Shown here: piece after piece, positions 9,291 to 18,935 of the stretch
Layout: each line of letters opens with the position of its first letter
Position numbering within the stretch: position 1 is the first letter of the stretch
NCBI GenBank assembly: GCA_020743075.1
Contig: DYVS01000149.1
Coordinates: 1-64,000 of the forward strand
Origin: Butyricimonas virosa_A
GTDB taxonomy: Bacteria; Bacteroidota; Bacteroidia; Bacteroidales; Marinifilaceae
DNA length: 64,000 nt
Reading direction: 5' to 3'
Notes under the pieces: generated by a model
Seen by the model: the letters and a program-made list of their open reading frames with translations, nothing else
Databases searched by the model: none
Told to the model about the DNA's origin: nothing
Position numbers and translations under genes: made by a program

Positions 9291-11141
9291 TTATTTCTTT
9301 TTCGGCATCTGTTTCATCCGTTGTTCTTGCATCCGCTGCATTTCTTCCAGTTTTTGTTGGAATTTGGATTTTTTCACGGGTTTCGTTTTGGCGAGTTCTA
9401 TTTGTTTCAATAGTTTCTCGTCGTTCACGAATTTCCGGATAGCCCAAGTTTGAACAATCGTGATCAACGTGGCGATGAAGTAGTAGTAACTCAAACCGGA
9501 TGAATAGCTGTTGAAGATGAACAGGAACATGATCGGCATGATGTACATCATCGTCTGCATTCCTTTCATCTGGTCATTCTGCGGTTGGTTCTTGCTATTG
9601 TACCACATATACAAGATGTTCGTGATTGTCATTAACAAACAGAACAGACTGACATGGTTTCCGTAGAACGGAATGGTGAAGGGGAGCGTGGCAATGGAAT
9701 CGTATGATGCCAAGTCGGTAGCCCACAAGAAACTCTTCTGGCGCAATTCGATGGCTCCGGGGAAGAAGTAGAAGAGGGCGATCAATATAGGCATCTGCAA
9801 AAGCATCGGTAAACATCCTCCCATAGGGTTCACTCCTGCTTTCTTGTACAATTTCATGACGGCTTGTTGGCGTTCCATGGCCTTATCAGCAGGGATTTTC
9901 TTGTTGATCTCGTCAATTTGCGGTTTCAAAACTCGCATCTTGGCCTGTGACATATACGATTTGTAAGTCAGCGGGAAAAGAACAAGTTTAATGATCAGGG
10001 TCAATAGTAAAATGATGAGACCGTAGTTCAAGGTCACGTGCGATTCCAGGAAGTTGAAGATTGGAATTACGACGTAACGGTTAAACCAAGCGATCCATTT
10101 CCACCCCAAGTTAATCAACTGGGGAAGTTCAATATCTTTGCCGTATTCTCTTAGGACCGGATAGGAGTTCGGACCGAAAAAGAAACGCATATCGTATTTT
10201 TCAATGGCTTTTCCGGAGTAAGGTAATGAAATTTCGGCATCTGCCGTTTTCAAAAAGCCCGGGTTTGTGTTGTTGGCCGTGGAGACCAACACGTTCGGGA
10301 ATGACTCTTTTGCGATAAGTACGGAGGAAAAGAATTGTTGTTTGTAAGCCACCCATTTCACGCTCGTTGGCAAGTCTACTTTCTCGTCTCCGGTCAGGGA
10401 AAGATGTTCTACATCATTATTTGAGAAGTTGTAGTATACCCCGGTATAACGGCTTTCAAAATCCCTACTTTTTTCAAGCTGAGGCATATCTACTCCCCAG
10501 TATAACGTGAGGAAGTTCGTGTTCGAGGCGATAACATCATTTAAATTGTACGTGTTGATGTTGAAATCAACCATGTAAGAATCCGGAGCTAATTTGTACT
10601 CGAATTCGAGGTATTTATTTTCATCCACGTAAGCTCGCATCGTGAGTACTTGCTCAGCCCCCTCGGCATTCAGTTCTTTTTGATTCGTGTTGGGGACGAA
10701 AATCAAATCTGCCGTGTTGATTTGCTTGTTCCGGGCGTAAAAGTTCAAGCCCATGGAACTCTTGTGGTCTTTCCACAGAATCAACGGGAGAGAATCATGT
10801 GTGCGGTATCCTTTTAGGTCAACATAGTCAATGCATCCCCCTTTGGTGTTGATGTGTAATTTGATTTTGTTATTTTCTAGGGTGTATTGTTCTACCGGGA
10901 GTGAGTCCTGTTGGAAGATGGCCTCTGTTTCGGCTTGCTGTGTTTCTGTATTTTGTTGTTGTGCTGCAAAATCTGCCTGACGTTCTTTCTCCAATGCAGC
11001 GGCCCGTTGGGCTTCAACCCGTGCAATGGAGTCCCGGACATGCATGGCTTTCAGTTCCTCTTTGGAAGGACTCATGAAATAAGAGTAGCCGATTAGTATG
11101 AGTGCAATGACTACTAAACCGGTTATTGTATTTCTATCCAT
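9291..11141 (-). CDS. yidC: YidC membrane protein insertase
   Basis: Inserts and folds inner-membrane proteins, alone or with SecYEG. The 616-residue protein has an N-terminal membrane anchor (about residues 6-24), a large periplasmic beta domain (about 75-350), and the conserved C-terminal core of five membrane segments starting at NYGLIILLLTLIIK, including the NPMGGCLPMLLQMPIL motif. It ends in a Lys/Arg-rich tail (KKSKFQQKLEEM... MPKKK), which in Bacteroidetes helps ribosome contact. It lies 59 bases after pyrG and is probably co-transcribed with it. Confidence 0.96.
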   Translation of the reverse strand: MDRNTITGLVVIALILIGYSYFMSPSKEELKAMHVRDSIARVEAQRAAALEKERQADFAAQQQNTETQQAETEAIFQQDSLPVEQYTLENNKIKLHINTKGGCIDYVDLKGYRTHDSLPLILWKDHKSSMGLNFYARNKQINTADLIFVPNTNQKELNAEGAEQVLTMRAYVDENKYLEFEYKLAPDSYMVDFNINTYNLNDVIASNTNFLTLYWGVDMPQLEKSRDFESRYTGVYYNFSNNDVEHLSLTGDEKVDLPTSVKWVAYKQQFFSSVLIAKESFPNVLVSTANNTNPGFLKTADAEISLPYSGKAIEKYDMRFFFGPNSYPVLREYGKDIELPQLINLGWKWIAWFNRYVVIPIFNFLESHVTLNYGLIILLLTLIIKLVLFPLTYKSYMSQAKMRVLKPQIDEINKKIPADKAMERQQAVMKLYKKAGVNPMGGCLPMLLQMPILIALFYFFPGAIELRQKSFLWATDLASYDSIATLPFTIPFYGNHVSLFCLLMTITNILYMWYNSKNQPQNDQMKGMQTMMYIMPIMFLFIFNSYSSGLSYYYFIATLITIVQTWAIRKFVNDEKLLKQIELAKTKPVKKSKFQQKLEEMQRMQEQRMKQMPKKK

Positions 11142-11200
11142 ATTTTAATATTAGGTTTTTAATTTTTAACTGTTATCTTTTAGTTTTTATCTTTTAACTG

Positions 11201-12799
11201 TTATGATAGACAGGCTTTCACAAACGCCACAAATAGAGGATGCGGGTTGGTCACCGTACTCTTGTATTCGTGGTGGAACTGTGTACCCACGAACCATTTA
11301 TGGGTCGGGATTTCCACGATCTCGGTTAATCCCGTGTCCGGATTAACTCCTGTCGTGATCATACCGGCCTGTTCGAATTGTTCGGTGTATTTGCCGTTGA
11401 ATTCGTAACGATGGCGATGTCTTTCCTCAATATCTTTTGTCCCGTAAGCCTCAATCGCTTTAGATCCTTCTTTCAGCACGCATTTGTATGCTCCCAGACG
11501 CATGGTTCCCCCTTTGTCTGTAACTTCTTTCTGAGACTCCATCAGGTCTATAACCGGGTATTTGGTTTTCGGGGCCATTTCCGTGGAATCGGCTCCGTCC
11601 AGGTGCAGCACGTTACGAGCGTATTCAATAACGGCCATTTGCATACCTAGGCATATTCCTAAGAAAGGGATATTGTTGGTACGGGCATATTCGATAGCAA
11701 GAAGTTTTCCTTCAATTCCTCGTTGTCCGAATCCGGGAGCCACGAGAATACCGTCTACATCTTTGAATATGTCACATACGTTTTCCACGTTGATGTCATG
11801 TGCGCTGTGTACCCATTTAATATTTACCTTACAATCATTAGCCGCCCCGGCATGGATGAATGATTCCACGATAGATTTATAGGCATCGTGTAACTCCACG
11901 TATTTCCCGACGAGGGCGATGGTGACTTTGCGATTATAGTTTTTGAATTTGTATAGGAAACGTTCCCATGATTCCAAGTCCGGCTCGTGTTTTAAAGGTA
12001 ATCCAAGCTGGGAAAGAACAATTTCATCCAGTTTTTCTTCCCGCATTTTGATCGGTACCTTGTAAATAGTGTCAACGTCTATGGATTGGATAACGGCTTT
12101 CGGGTCAACATTACAGAAAAGGGCAACTTTTCTCCTCAGATCAGAACCCAATTCATGTTCCGTGCGCAACACGATGATGTCCGGTTGTACCCCGTTTTCG
12201 AGGAGGGCTTTAACCGAGTGCTGTGTGGGTTTGGTTTTCAACTCACCAGAGGCACTCAGGTAGGGGACCAAAGTCAAATGGATGAACACGGATTTTTCAC
12301 CCAGCTCCCAACGTAATTGGCGAACGGCCTCGATGAACGGTAAGGATTCAATGTCACCGACTGTACCCCCGATTTCAGTGATTACCACGTCGTAATCCCC
12401 TTTTGCCCCGAGGAGTTTTATATTTCGTTTGATTTCATCCGTGATATGCGGGATGATTTGTACTGTTTTGCCTAGATAATCACCGCGACGTTCTTTCGTG
12501 ATCACGTTTTGGTAGATGCGTCCAGTCGTGATGTTGTTCGCCTGGGACGTCGGGATATTTGTGAACCTTTCGTAGTGTCCCAAGTCCAGATCGGTTTCTG
12601 CCCCGTCATTGGTCACATAACATTCGCCGTGTTCATAAGGATTCAAGGTTCCGGGATCGACATTGATATACGGGTCCAATTTCTGGTTTGCAACTTTATA
12701 ACCTCTTGATTGGAGCAGTTTTGCTAATGAGGAAGCAATAATTCCTTTTCCTAAAGAAGAAGCAACTCCACCCGTAACGAAAACATATTTTGTTGACAC
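11201..12799 (-). CDS. pyrG: CTP synthase
   Basis: Converts UTP, ATP and glutamine to CTP. The 532-residue protein has the N-terminal synthase domain with the P-loop VTGGVASSLGKG (residues about 8-19), and the C-terminal class I glutamine amidotransferase domain with the nucleophile motif FLGICLGMQ (about 380-388) and the late HHE motif (about 513). Full length for the family, cytosolic. Confidence 0.97.
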   Translation of the reverse strand: MSTKYVFVTGGVASSLGKGIIASSLAKLLQSRGYKVANQKLDPYINVDPGTLNPYEHGECYVTNDGAETDLDLGHYERFTNIPTSQANNITTGRIYQNVITKERRGDYLGKTVQIIPHITDEIKRNIKLLGAKGDYDVVITEIGGTVGDIESLPFIEAVRQLRWELGEKSVFIHLTLVPYLSASGELKTKPTQHSVKALLENGVQPDIIVLRTEHELGSDLRRKVALFCNVDPKAVIQSIDVDTIYKVPIKMREEKLDEIVLSQLGLPLKHEPDLESWERFLYKFKNYNRKVTIALVGKYVELHDAYKSIVESFIHAGAANDCKVNIKWVHSAHDINVENVCDIFKDVDGILVAPGFGQRGIEGKLLAIEYARTNNIPFLGICLGMQMAVIEYARNVLHLDGADSTEMAPKTKYPVIDLMESQKEVTDKGGTMRLGAYKCVLKEGSKAIEAYGTKDIEERHRHRYEFNGKYTEQFEQAGMITTGVNPDTGLTEIVEIPTHKWFVGTQFHHEYKSTVTNPHPLFVAFVKACLS

Positions 12800-12949
12800 G
12801 ATATAAATATTTTATAGTTATTTCTATATTATACATCCAACGGTTTGAAAATACTTGAACTTTTTGTTATTCAATGAATAACAATCAAATGGAACAAGTA
12901 TGTTGAAACTTAACGACAAAAGTAAGAAAAAATATCATACAAACATAAA

Positions 12950-12979
12950 AAGAGGCATTTTTGAAATGCCTCTTTTTGT
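12950..12979. terminator. bidirectional terminator after DUF349 gene
   Basis: AAAAAGAGGCATTT and AAATGCCTCTTTTT form a 14-bp stem with a 3-base loop and T-runs on both strands. It lies just after the end of the minus-strand DUF349 gene. Confidence 0.88.
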
Positions 12980-12995
12980 GTTTGATGGTCTCGAC

Positions 12996-14855
12996 TTAAA
13001 TCATGCCATCGATGAGTCTCAGCTTTTCTTGCATTAATGCCAGTTTGTGGCGAGCGCTCTCGATCTTGTTGGAAAATTCTTTGACCAGGCTCTCGGAATT
13101 ACTTGATTTGGAGAAGAATCCAATATTGTTTTCCCAAGCGTGAAGGTCTGTTTCCAGTTGCTTGATCTTGTTGACTAATTTTTCTCTTTCTTGAATGATC
13201 TTGCTGTCCTTGTCATCACTGTTGTCGAACGTGTTGATTTTGGACTTAAATCGTTCGATATTTTTCTCGAATTCGTCGATGTCAAGCTGATCAAAGTGAT
13301 CGTTGATTAGTTTACGGAATTCGTTTTGAACGGTTTCTTTTTCTTTGATCGGAACAAATCCGATTTCTGCCCAGCGGGTTTGGAAGGCTTTCAAAGCCTC
13401 GATGTCATCATCGTTATTGCCGGTCAATTTGAAATTGCGTACTTCTTCAATCAGTTCTTGTTTCAGTTCAAGATTCTTTTCTTGATCGGAAGAGACGTGT
13501 TTGAATTGCGCTGATTTGCGGTCAAAGAAATGATCACAAGCAGACCGGAAACGGTTCCATATCTTGTTGGATACTTTTTTGGATACGGGGCCGATTGTTT
13601 TCCATTCTTTTTGGTACTCGATGATTTTCTTCGTGGTCGTACCCCAATCCGTGCTATCCTTTAACGCCTCGACTTTTTCGCAAAGTTCTATTTTCTTGGT
13701 CAAGTTTTTATTCTGTAAGGTCTGTATTTCCTGGAAATATTGACGTTTCCTCTCGAAGAAGGCATCGCAAGCTGCCCGATAACGTTTATACAGGCGATTG
13801 CGCTCCTTGATCGGAATTGTTCCGGCATGTTTCCATTCGGTTTGTAGGGCAAGAACGCTATCCGTGGCCACGTTCCAATCGGAGAGTTTATCAAAAGAAA
13901 CAGTGGCGTAATTTTCCAGTTTCACGCAAATCTCTTCTTTGATTTTCAAGTTGTTGTCCTGCTCTTCCCGGAGGTTATCGAAGAAACGATGGTAAGCGCT
14001 GTTGATCTTGTCCGTCACTTCTTTGAATCGGTTCCAGGTTTCTTCTTGAACTTCTTTGGCAACCGGTCCGATCTCTTTCCATTGCGAATGGAGAGATTGT
14101 AGTTGTCGAAAGGCATTTCCGATGTTATTGTCTTCGAGTAAAGCGTTGGCTTGTTCAATCAAAGCATTTTTGGCATCTAGGTTTTTTTTCAGATCAAGAT
14201 CCCGCAACTCCTTGTTTATTTTGATATAATTGAAGAAGTTCTCCACGTGATGGTGATATGTTTCCAGTAAATCGTTTGCTTGAGCTTGCGGAACCATACC
14301 CGTGTTTCTCCATCTGTCTTGCAAATTTCTGAAATCCTGATATGTTTTGTTCAGTGATTCCTCGTGTTGAATCAGATCTTTTAACTCCTCGATAATTTGG
14401 AGTTTTTCTTTCAAGTTCTGCTCTTTCTCTCCTTCCAGTTTTTTGTAATATTCTGATTTTTTCTCCCGGTAGGTTCTATACACGCTATAAAAGCGTTCCT
14501 TGGAATTGTCCTGATAGTCGAATGTCTCAGCCGGACTCCCGTCTTTGGTAAAATCGGCTAATGCTTTATCGTATTCTTTTTGGTACTGGGCCTCGAAAAC
14601 TTGGGGTAGGGAATCCAGCACCTTCAGGCGTTGCACGGGGAAATCGTCAATTAAAGACTTCATGTGAGAAATAATTTCGTCCGTGTTAAAACTGGAGAAA
14701 TCCCATACCGGAACTTCCTTTTCGGGGGCTTTCTCTATCGGTGTAGGTTGACCCTGAACTGAAACCTCATTTTGTGTTTCGTCATTTAAAGTATCCGGAG
14801 AAATTGGCTCGTTGTTATTCAACTCTTCGGCTTGTTGTAAGTTTTCTTGCTCCAT
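12996..14855 (-). CDS. DUF349 repeat coiled-coil protein
   Basis: A 619-residue cytosolic protein of mostly helical repeats. The repeat unit, seen at least six times, has a W-[KR]-x-[IA]-G-x-[VI] motif followed by N-x-[IL]-[WY]-x-R-[FY]-[RK]-x-[AV]-C-D-x-F-F (for example EWKTIGPVSKKVSNKIWNRF), which defines DUF349. A Q/N-rich acidic N-terminus precedes the repeats and the C-terminus is a coiled coil. The biochemical role is not established. Confidence 0.85.
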   Translation of the reverse strand: MEQENLQQAEELNNNEPISPDTLNDETQNEVSVQGQPTPIEKAPEKEVPVWDFSSFNTDEIISHMKSLIDDFPVQRLKVLDSLPQVFEAQYQKEYDKALADFTKDGSPAETFDYQDNSKERFYSVYRTYREKKSEYYKKLEGEKEQNLKEKLQIIEELKDLIQHEESLNKTYQDFRNLQDRWRNTGMVPQAQANDLLETYHHHVENFFNYIKINKELRDLDLKKNLDAKNALIEQANALLEDNNIGNAFRQLQSLHSQWKEIGPVAKEVQEETWNRFKEVTDKINSAYHRFFDNLREEQDNNLKIKEEICVKLENYATVSFDKLSDWNVATDSVLALQTEWKHAGTIPIKERNRLYKRYRAACDAFFERKRQYFQEIQTLQNKNLTKKIELCEKVEALKDSTDWGTTTKKIIEYQKEWKTIGPVSKKVSNKIWNRFRSACDHFFDRKSAQFKHVSSDQEKNLELKQELIEEVRNFKLTGNNDDDIEALKAFQTRWAEIGFVPIKEKETVQNEFRKLINDHFDQLDIDEFEKNIERFKSKINTFDNSDDKDSKIIQEREKLVNKIKQLETDLHAWENNIGFFSKSSNSESLVKEFSNKIESARHKLALMQEKLRLIDGMI

Positions 14856-14951
14856 AACTGTTCGTATTTTTACGCATTCAACTCACGAAATTAATGATTA
14901 ATTCTGATAATGCCAATTTATAATGAGTAAAAAAAGCGAGAGAGAGTTCTT

Positions 14952-14983
14952 TTTGGATTTCAATTGTAAAGCACGTATCTTTG
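14952..14983 (+). promoter_or_regulatory. promoter for the acyltransferase gene
   Basis: TTTG (14952-14955), a 20-base spacer, then TATCTTTG (14976-14983) match the Bacteroidetes -33/-7 consensus. The predicted transcription start is about 14990, only 7-13 bases before the candidate start codons. Confidence 0.75.
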
Positions 14984-14996
14984 ACATTTATAATTG

Positions 14997-15872
14997 ATGC
15001 TTATGTTTTCGTATATTCTATATGGTTTTATATGGTTGATCAGTTTTCTTCCGCTCCGGATTCTCTATCTGGTGGCGGATTTGAACTATTTGTTGCTTTA
15101 TTACGTGGTCCATTATCGACGTGGGGTAGTGAGAACAAATTTATGTAATTCTTTCCCGGAGAAAAGTTTGCGGGAGATCAAGGTGATTGAACGGAAATAT
15201 TACAAACATTTGGCTGATTTATCTATCGAATTGTATAAGTTGTGGCATATGTCCGAGGCATCAATCCGAAAACGTTGCGTGTTTAAGAACACGGAATTAC
15301 CCCAGTCGTATTTTAACGAGGGAAGGAGCGTGATCGGGGTGTTGGGGCATTATGGTAACTGGGAGTGGATGTCTTCTTATAGTTTGTGGGAAACGGGGGC
15401 GGATTTTCTGGCTTTGTATAAACCGATTCGTGATAAAGTGACGGATCGTATGATGAAACAGATTCGTTCAAGGTTCGGGGCGGTACTCGTGGCAAAGGAT
15501 GACACGTTAAGGGTTATCGCTCGTTACCGTTCGGAAAATCGTTTGTTTCTGGCTGGCTTTATCGGTGATCAGACTCCTAACGGACGTAATTTGAATTTCT
15601 GGATGCGCTTTTTAAATCAAGATACCCCGGTTTTGCTCGGTACGGAGCGGATTGCCCGGAAGTATAATATTCCGGTAGTTTCGGTGCGAATGCGTAAGGT
15701 GAAACGTGGGTATTACGAGGTCGAGTTCGTGGATGTGTGTGCTAACCCATCCGAGTTACCCCAGGGGAAATTGACGGAAATGCATACTCGATTGTTGGAA
15801 TCTTTTATACAAGAAGAGCCGGAGTTTTGGCTGTGGTCGCATAAAAGATGGAAGCATAAGAAGAAGTTTTGA
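14997..15872 (+). CDS. LpxL/HtrB-family lipid A acyltransferase
   Basis: Adds a secondary acyl chain to lipid A at the inner membrane. The protein (about 291 residues) has an N-terminal membrane segment (about 8-35), the catalytic H-x4-[DE] motif in LGHYGNWEWM (about residue 115-125) and the downstream substrate-pocket region (FLAGFIGDQTPNG). Starts at 14994 (TTG), 14997 and 15003 are possible; 14997 is used. The close promoter leaves a very short leader. Family length is normal (about 290-310). Confidence 0.9.
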   Translation: MLMFSYILYGFIWLISFLPLRILYLVADLNYLLLYYVVHYRRGVVRTNLCNSFPEKSLREIKVIERKYYKHLADLSIELYKLWHMSEASIRKRCVFKNTELPQSYFNEGRSVIGVLGHYGNWEWMSSYSLWETGADFLALYKPIRDKVTDRMMKQIRSRFGAVLVAKDDTLRVIARYRSENRLFLAGFIGDQTPNGRNLNFWMRFLNQDTPVLLGTERIARKYNIPVVSVRMRKVKRGYYEVEFVDVCANPSELPQGKLTEMHTRLLESFIQEEPEFWLWSHKRWKHKKKF

Positions 15873-15962
15873 ATTTAAAATTTAGAATTTAGAATGAAAT
15901 CAAAAAGCGGTGTCCTTGTGCGGCTGGAATTTAAAATCTAAAATCATAAATCTAAAATTAGA

Positions 15963-16970
15963 ATGGCGAAGCGGGTAGCTATTATTATATTGAATTGGAA
16001 CGGGGAGAAGTTGTTACGGGAGTTTTTGCCCTCGGTCGTGAAGAATACGAATGCTGATTTGGGGCGTGTTGTTGTTGTGGATAACCATTCTACGGATGGT
16101 TCCTGGATATGTTTGGAACAAGAGTTTCCAGACGTGGAACGGGTGCTGTTCGAGGAGAATTTCGGATTCGCTGGGGGTTATAACCGGGCGATCGAGATGA
16201 TCGAGGTAGAATATGTGGTTCTTTTGAATAGTGACGTGGAGGTCGCTCCCGGTTGGTTGGAACCGTTGGTCGCCGTGTTGGACCGGGACGAGAAGGTTGC
16301 GGCCGTGCAGCCGAAGATATTAGCATATCGGGATAAAAACAAGTTTGAGTACGCCGGAGCGGCTGGGGGATACATTGATTATTTAGGATTTCCGTTTTGC
16401 CGTGGGCGTGTGATGGATACCACGGAACAGGATTATGGACAGTACGATGATGAGGTAGATGTTTTTTGGGCAACGGGGGCCTCTCTATGTATTCGGCGGG
16501 ACGTGTACCGTGTAGCCGGAGGGTTGGACGAGGCTTTTTTTGCGCACATGGAAGAGATTGATCTTTGTTGGCGATTGAAAAATGGAGGGTATACTTTAAA
16601 GGTGGTTCCTTCTTCTGTCGTCTACCATTTGGGGGGAGGCTCATTGCCGATGAATCATCCGAGAAAATTGTTTTTGAATTACCGGAATAATTTATTGATG
16701 TTGCATAAGAATCTGTGTGCTAAACAGCGTAAGAAAATCTTTTTTGCACGAGTTTTGCTGGACACGATGGCGGGAGGGCTTTTCCTATTGAAAGGTCAAT
16801 GGTCCAACACCCGTTCGGTAATCCGGGCATACAAGGCTTTCCGGGAGATGAGAAAAGTCTATCCGGTTCCAGAACGTTCCGTGAGTCTTTCGGGAATATA
16901 TCCCCGGAGTATCGTGTTGGATTATTTCTTGCGGGGTAAAAAGAAGTTCTCGGATTTAAATTTTAAATGA
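15963..16970 (+). CDS. family 2 glycosyltransferase
   Basis: Transfers a sugar from a nucleotide donor, probably during surface glycan assembly. The GT-A fold is clear: IIILNWNGEKLL at the N-terminus, VVVVDNHSTDGS (about residue 40), the metal-binding-type VLLNSDVEV (about 78), and the acceptor-side FFAHMEEIDLCWRLKNGGY with ED-type acid (about 195-215). A C-terminal helical part (LNYRNNLLMLHKNL) fits the rhamnosyltransferase-like subgroup. It follows the lipid A acyltransferase by 90 bases, so both may act on the envelope. Confidence 0.9.
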   Translation: MAKRVAIIILNWNGEKLLREFLPSVVKNTNADLGRVVVVDNHSTDGSWICLEQEFPDVERVLFEENFGFAGGYNRAIEMIEVEYVVLLNSDVEVAPGWLEPLVAVLDRDEKVAAVQPKILAYRDKNKFEYAGAAGGYIDYLGFPFCRGRVMDTTEQDYGQYDDEVDVFWATGASLCIRRDVYRVAGGLDEAFFAHMEEIDLCWRLKNGGYTLKVVPSSVVYHLGGGSLPMNHPRKLFLNYRNNLLMLHKNLCAKQRKKIFFARVLLDTMAGGLFLLKGQWSNTRSVIRAYKAFREMRKVYPVPERSVSLSGIYPRSIVLDYFLRGKKKFSDLNFK

Positions 16971-17038
16971 TGGTAAATAAACCTTCGACATAAAATGTTG
17001 TCATAGGGATGTAGGCTTTAACGATATGATTAGAAAGC

Positions 17039-17608
17039 ATGAACGAGATAAGTGATGAAGATATTGTAAGAATGTTTCATTCCGGAAATGGAGAGGAAAA
17101 AGCTTTTCGGTTACTTGTAGGAAAGTATAGCGAGAGGCTTTACTGGCATATCCGTAAAATCGTGATAGGGCATGAAGATAGCGACGATGTGTTGCAGAAT
17201 ACCTTTATCAAGATTTGGAAGGGGTTGAGGGAGTTTCGTTACGAGGCGAAATTATTTACATGGATGTATCGGGTGGCGACGAATGAGGCGATTAATTTTT
17301 TGAGTGAAAAGCGTCGGAAGACTTATGGAAACTCGCAGGAGATTACTCCCATGTTGGAAAATCAGTTGGAAAGTGATAGTTTTTTCTGTGGGGATTCGAT
17401 CCAGCGGGAATTGCAGAAAGCCGTGTTAAAATTGCCGGAGCGTCAACGTCTGGTATTTAATATGAAGTATTTTGATGACATGAAATATGAGGATATTGCC
17501 GAGGTGCTGGATGTCGCCGTGGGAACGCTGAAGGCAACTTATCACAATGCGGTAAAGAAAATAGAGGAAAGTTTGAAGATTTCGGATACTTTACCCTCGT
17601 TCGAATAG
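17039..17608 (+). CDS. ECF-type RNA polymerase sigma factor
   Basis: A 189-residue sigma-70 family protein. Region 2 runs from about residue 25 to 95 (DSDDVLQNTFIKIWKGLREF, TWMYRVATNEAINF) and region 4 from about 125 to 180 (LPERQRLVFNMKYFDDMKYEDIAEVL). It heads an operon with a one-pass membrane protein and an exported protein, the usual layout of an envelope-stress sigma unit. Confidence 0.9.
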   Translation: MNEISDEDIVRMFHSGNGEEKAFRLLVGKYSERLYWHIRKIVIGHEDSDDVLQNTFIKIWKGLREFRYEAKLFTWMYRVATNEAINFLSEKRRKTYGNSQEITPMLENQLESDSFFCGDSIQRELQKAVLKLPERQRLVFNMKYFDDMKYEDIAEVLDVAVGTLKATYHNAVKKIEESLKISDTLPSFE

Positions 17609-17635
17609 TTATTGGAAAATAGAAAATGGAAGGTT

Positions 17636-18022
17636 ATGGATAATTTGGATGAGAAATATAAATCAAAGAACCCGTTCACGGTGCCTGATCGTTATTTTGA
17701 CACGTTGGGCGATCGGGTGATGGACCGGATAAAGGATGAGGATGGGAAGACTCGGAAAACAAGTTTGTTTCAGACGTTAAAACCTTATCTTGGTTTAGCA
17801 GGATTATTCGCTTTTGCAATGATCGTCGTGCAGTTGCTGGTTCCTAATCTGGTGGATGAAAATCGGATGCTGTTAAAGAATGGAGAGCAGGTGAACATGA
17901 CGGCACAAGCAGAGGATGAGAATATTTTCGATGCGGATTTTAACCCATCTCGTGAAGAGATCATCGAGTATCTGTCACAAGAGACAGATCCGATTGAGTT
18001 TTTATATGCGGAGCGTAGGTAG
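17636..18022 (+). CDS. membrane protein in anti-sigma position
   Basis: A 128-residue protein with a cytosolic N-terminal part (NPFTVPDRYFDTLGDRVMDRI), one membrane segment (about residues 45-66, LGLAGLFAFAMIVVQLLV) and a periplasmic acidic tail. The position just after the ECF sigma gene suggests an anti-sigma or partner role, but no known anti-sigma domain is visible. The ATG at 17636 is preferred over the TTG at 17612. Confidence 0.65.
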   Translation: MDNLDEKYKSKNPFTVPDRYFDTLGDRVMDRIKDEDGKTRKTSLFQTLKPYLGLAGLFAFAMIVVQLLVPNLVDENRMLLKNGEQVNMTAQAEDENIFDADFNPSREEIIEYLSQETDPIEFLYAERR

Positions 18023-18045
18023 AATTGAATGTACAAGCAAGATAT

Positions 18046-18507
18046 ATGAAAAAGGTAAGTTTGATTATATTGATGGTGGGGTTTGGTTTTTCTTTATTTG
18101 CCCAAAGCGGGAAATTGAGTGAAGACAAACGGAAAGAGTTTGAGGCTCAAAAAGTAGCCTTTTTTACTCAAGAGATGGATTTGACCCCGGAAGAGGCCAC
18201 TAAGTTCTGGCCTTTATATAACGAGATGCAGCAGAAAATTCGTGTCGAGAATGATAAAATACGAGATTTAACCTGTCGGAAAGATAAAAAAGAGGTTCCG
18301 GAAGTGACGGAACAACAAGCTTTGAAGAATTTGGAGATCATGTTATCTGCCGAACAGGCTGTACGGGACATTAAGAAAGAATATATCGAGAAGTTGACCA
18401 AGGCTCTGTCCGCCAAGAAAGTGTGGATGATGATTGAGGCCGAGCAGAAATTCCATCATCAATTGTGGAAGAAGATGGGGAAATATCCTGCACCCGCGCA
18501 GAAATAG
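18046..18507 (+). CDS. exported helical protein (Spy/CpxP-like layout)
   Basis: A 153-residue protein with a cleavable signal (MKKVSLIILMVGFGFSLFAQ) followed by a charged helical body with LTPEEATKFWPLYNEMQQKI, similar in layout to periplasmic Spy/CpxP-type chaperones or sensors. ATG 18046 is chosen because it begins the signal peptide. Third gene of the ECF sigma operon; probably periplasmic. Confidence 0.7.
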   Translation: MKKVSLIILMVGFGFSLFAQSGKLSEDKRKEFEAQKVAFFTQEMDLTPEEATKFWPLYNEMQQKIRVENDKIRDLTCRKDKKEVPEVTEQQALKNLEIMLSAEQAVRDIKKEYIEKLTKALSAKKVWMMIEAEQKFHHQLWKKMGKYPAPAQK

Positions 18508-18534
18508 TTGATCGCATGGGGAAATTAGTGGCTG

Positions 18535-18563
18535 GACGTGAAAAAAAAGAAAAAAATCACGTC
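18535..18563 (+). terminator. hairpin after the sigma operon
   Basis: GACGTGA and TCACGTC are complementary across an A-rich loop, placed 28 bases after the operon's last stop. Confidence 0.45.
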
Positions 18564-18569
18564 AAAAGC

Positions 18570-18599
18570 TTGCAAGAACAATAAAAAGCACTACTTTTG
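18570..18599 (+). promoter_or_regulatory. promoter of the tRNA-Ser/tRNA-Pro unit
   Basis: TTG (18570-18572) and TACTTTTG (18592-18599) fit the Bacteroidetes -33/-7 pattern with about 19 bases between them, 12 bases before tRNA-Ser. Confidence 0.7.
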
Positions 18600-18610
18600 T
18601 CAGCGCAATT

Positions 18611-18700
<90 letters not shown>

Positions 18701-18720
18701 CCAAGTTTGAAGCTCATTTT

Positions 18721-18794
18721 CGGGGCGTAGCGCAGTCCGGTAGCGCATCTGCTTTGGGAGCAGAGGGTCGCAGGTTCGAATCCTGTCACCCCGA
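18721..18794 (+). tRNA. tRNA-Pro (anticodon UGG)
   Basis: Cloverleaf with acceptor CGGGGCG/CACCCCG (one C-A mismatch), D-arm, anticodon loop TTTGGGA (anticodon TGG), T-arm CAGG-TTCGAAT-CCTG, discriminator A. CCA is not encoded. It directly precedes the integrase and is the likely integration target of the prophage. Confidence 0.95.
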
Positions 18795-18920
18795 CGGTTG
18801 AAAATCAAGGGGTTATCATAGAGAATGACTCCTTTTTTTGTATCCTAGAATATAATATACTCCCGTTTTTACCCGTTTTTACCCGTTTTTTCGTACATTT
18901 GTTTGCAAATAGTTTGCAAA
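18795..18920 (+). other. left prophage boundary with direct repeats
   Basis: Between tRNA-Pro and the integrase lie three 10-bp units (TCCCGTTTTT, ACCCGTTTTT, ACCCGTTTTT, 18861-18890), a -7 promoter box TACATTTG (18894-18901), and two copies of GTTTGCAAA (18901-18909, 18912-18920). These fit integrase arm-type or autoregulatory sites. The attachment core is probably at the tRNA-Pro 3' end; the right attachment site is outside the window. Confidence 0.45.
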
Positions 18921-18935
18921 AAATTGGTGAGAAAT

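Noticed and set aside
18861..18890. Three 10-bp repeats as CRISPR or satellite
   Set aside because: Too short and contiguous; they are better explained as protein-binding sites.
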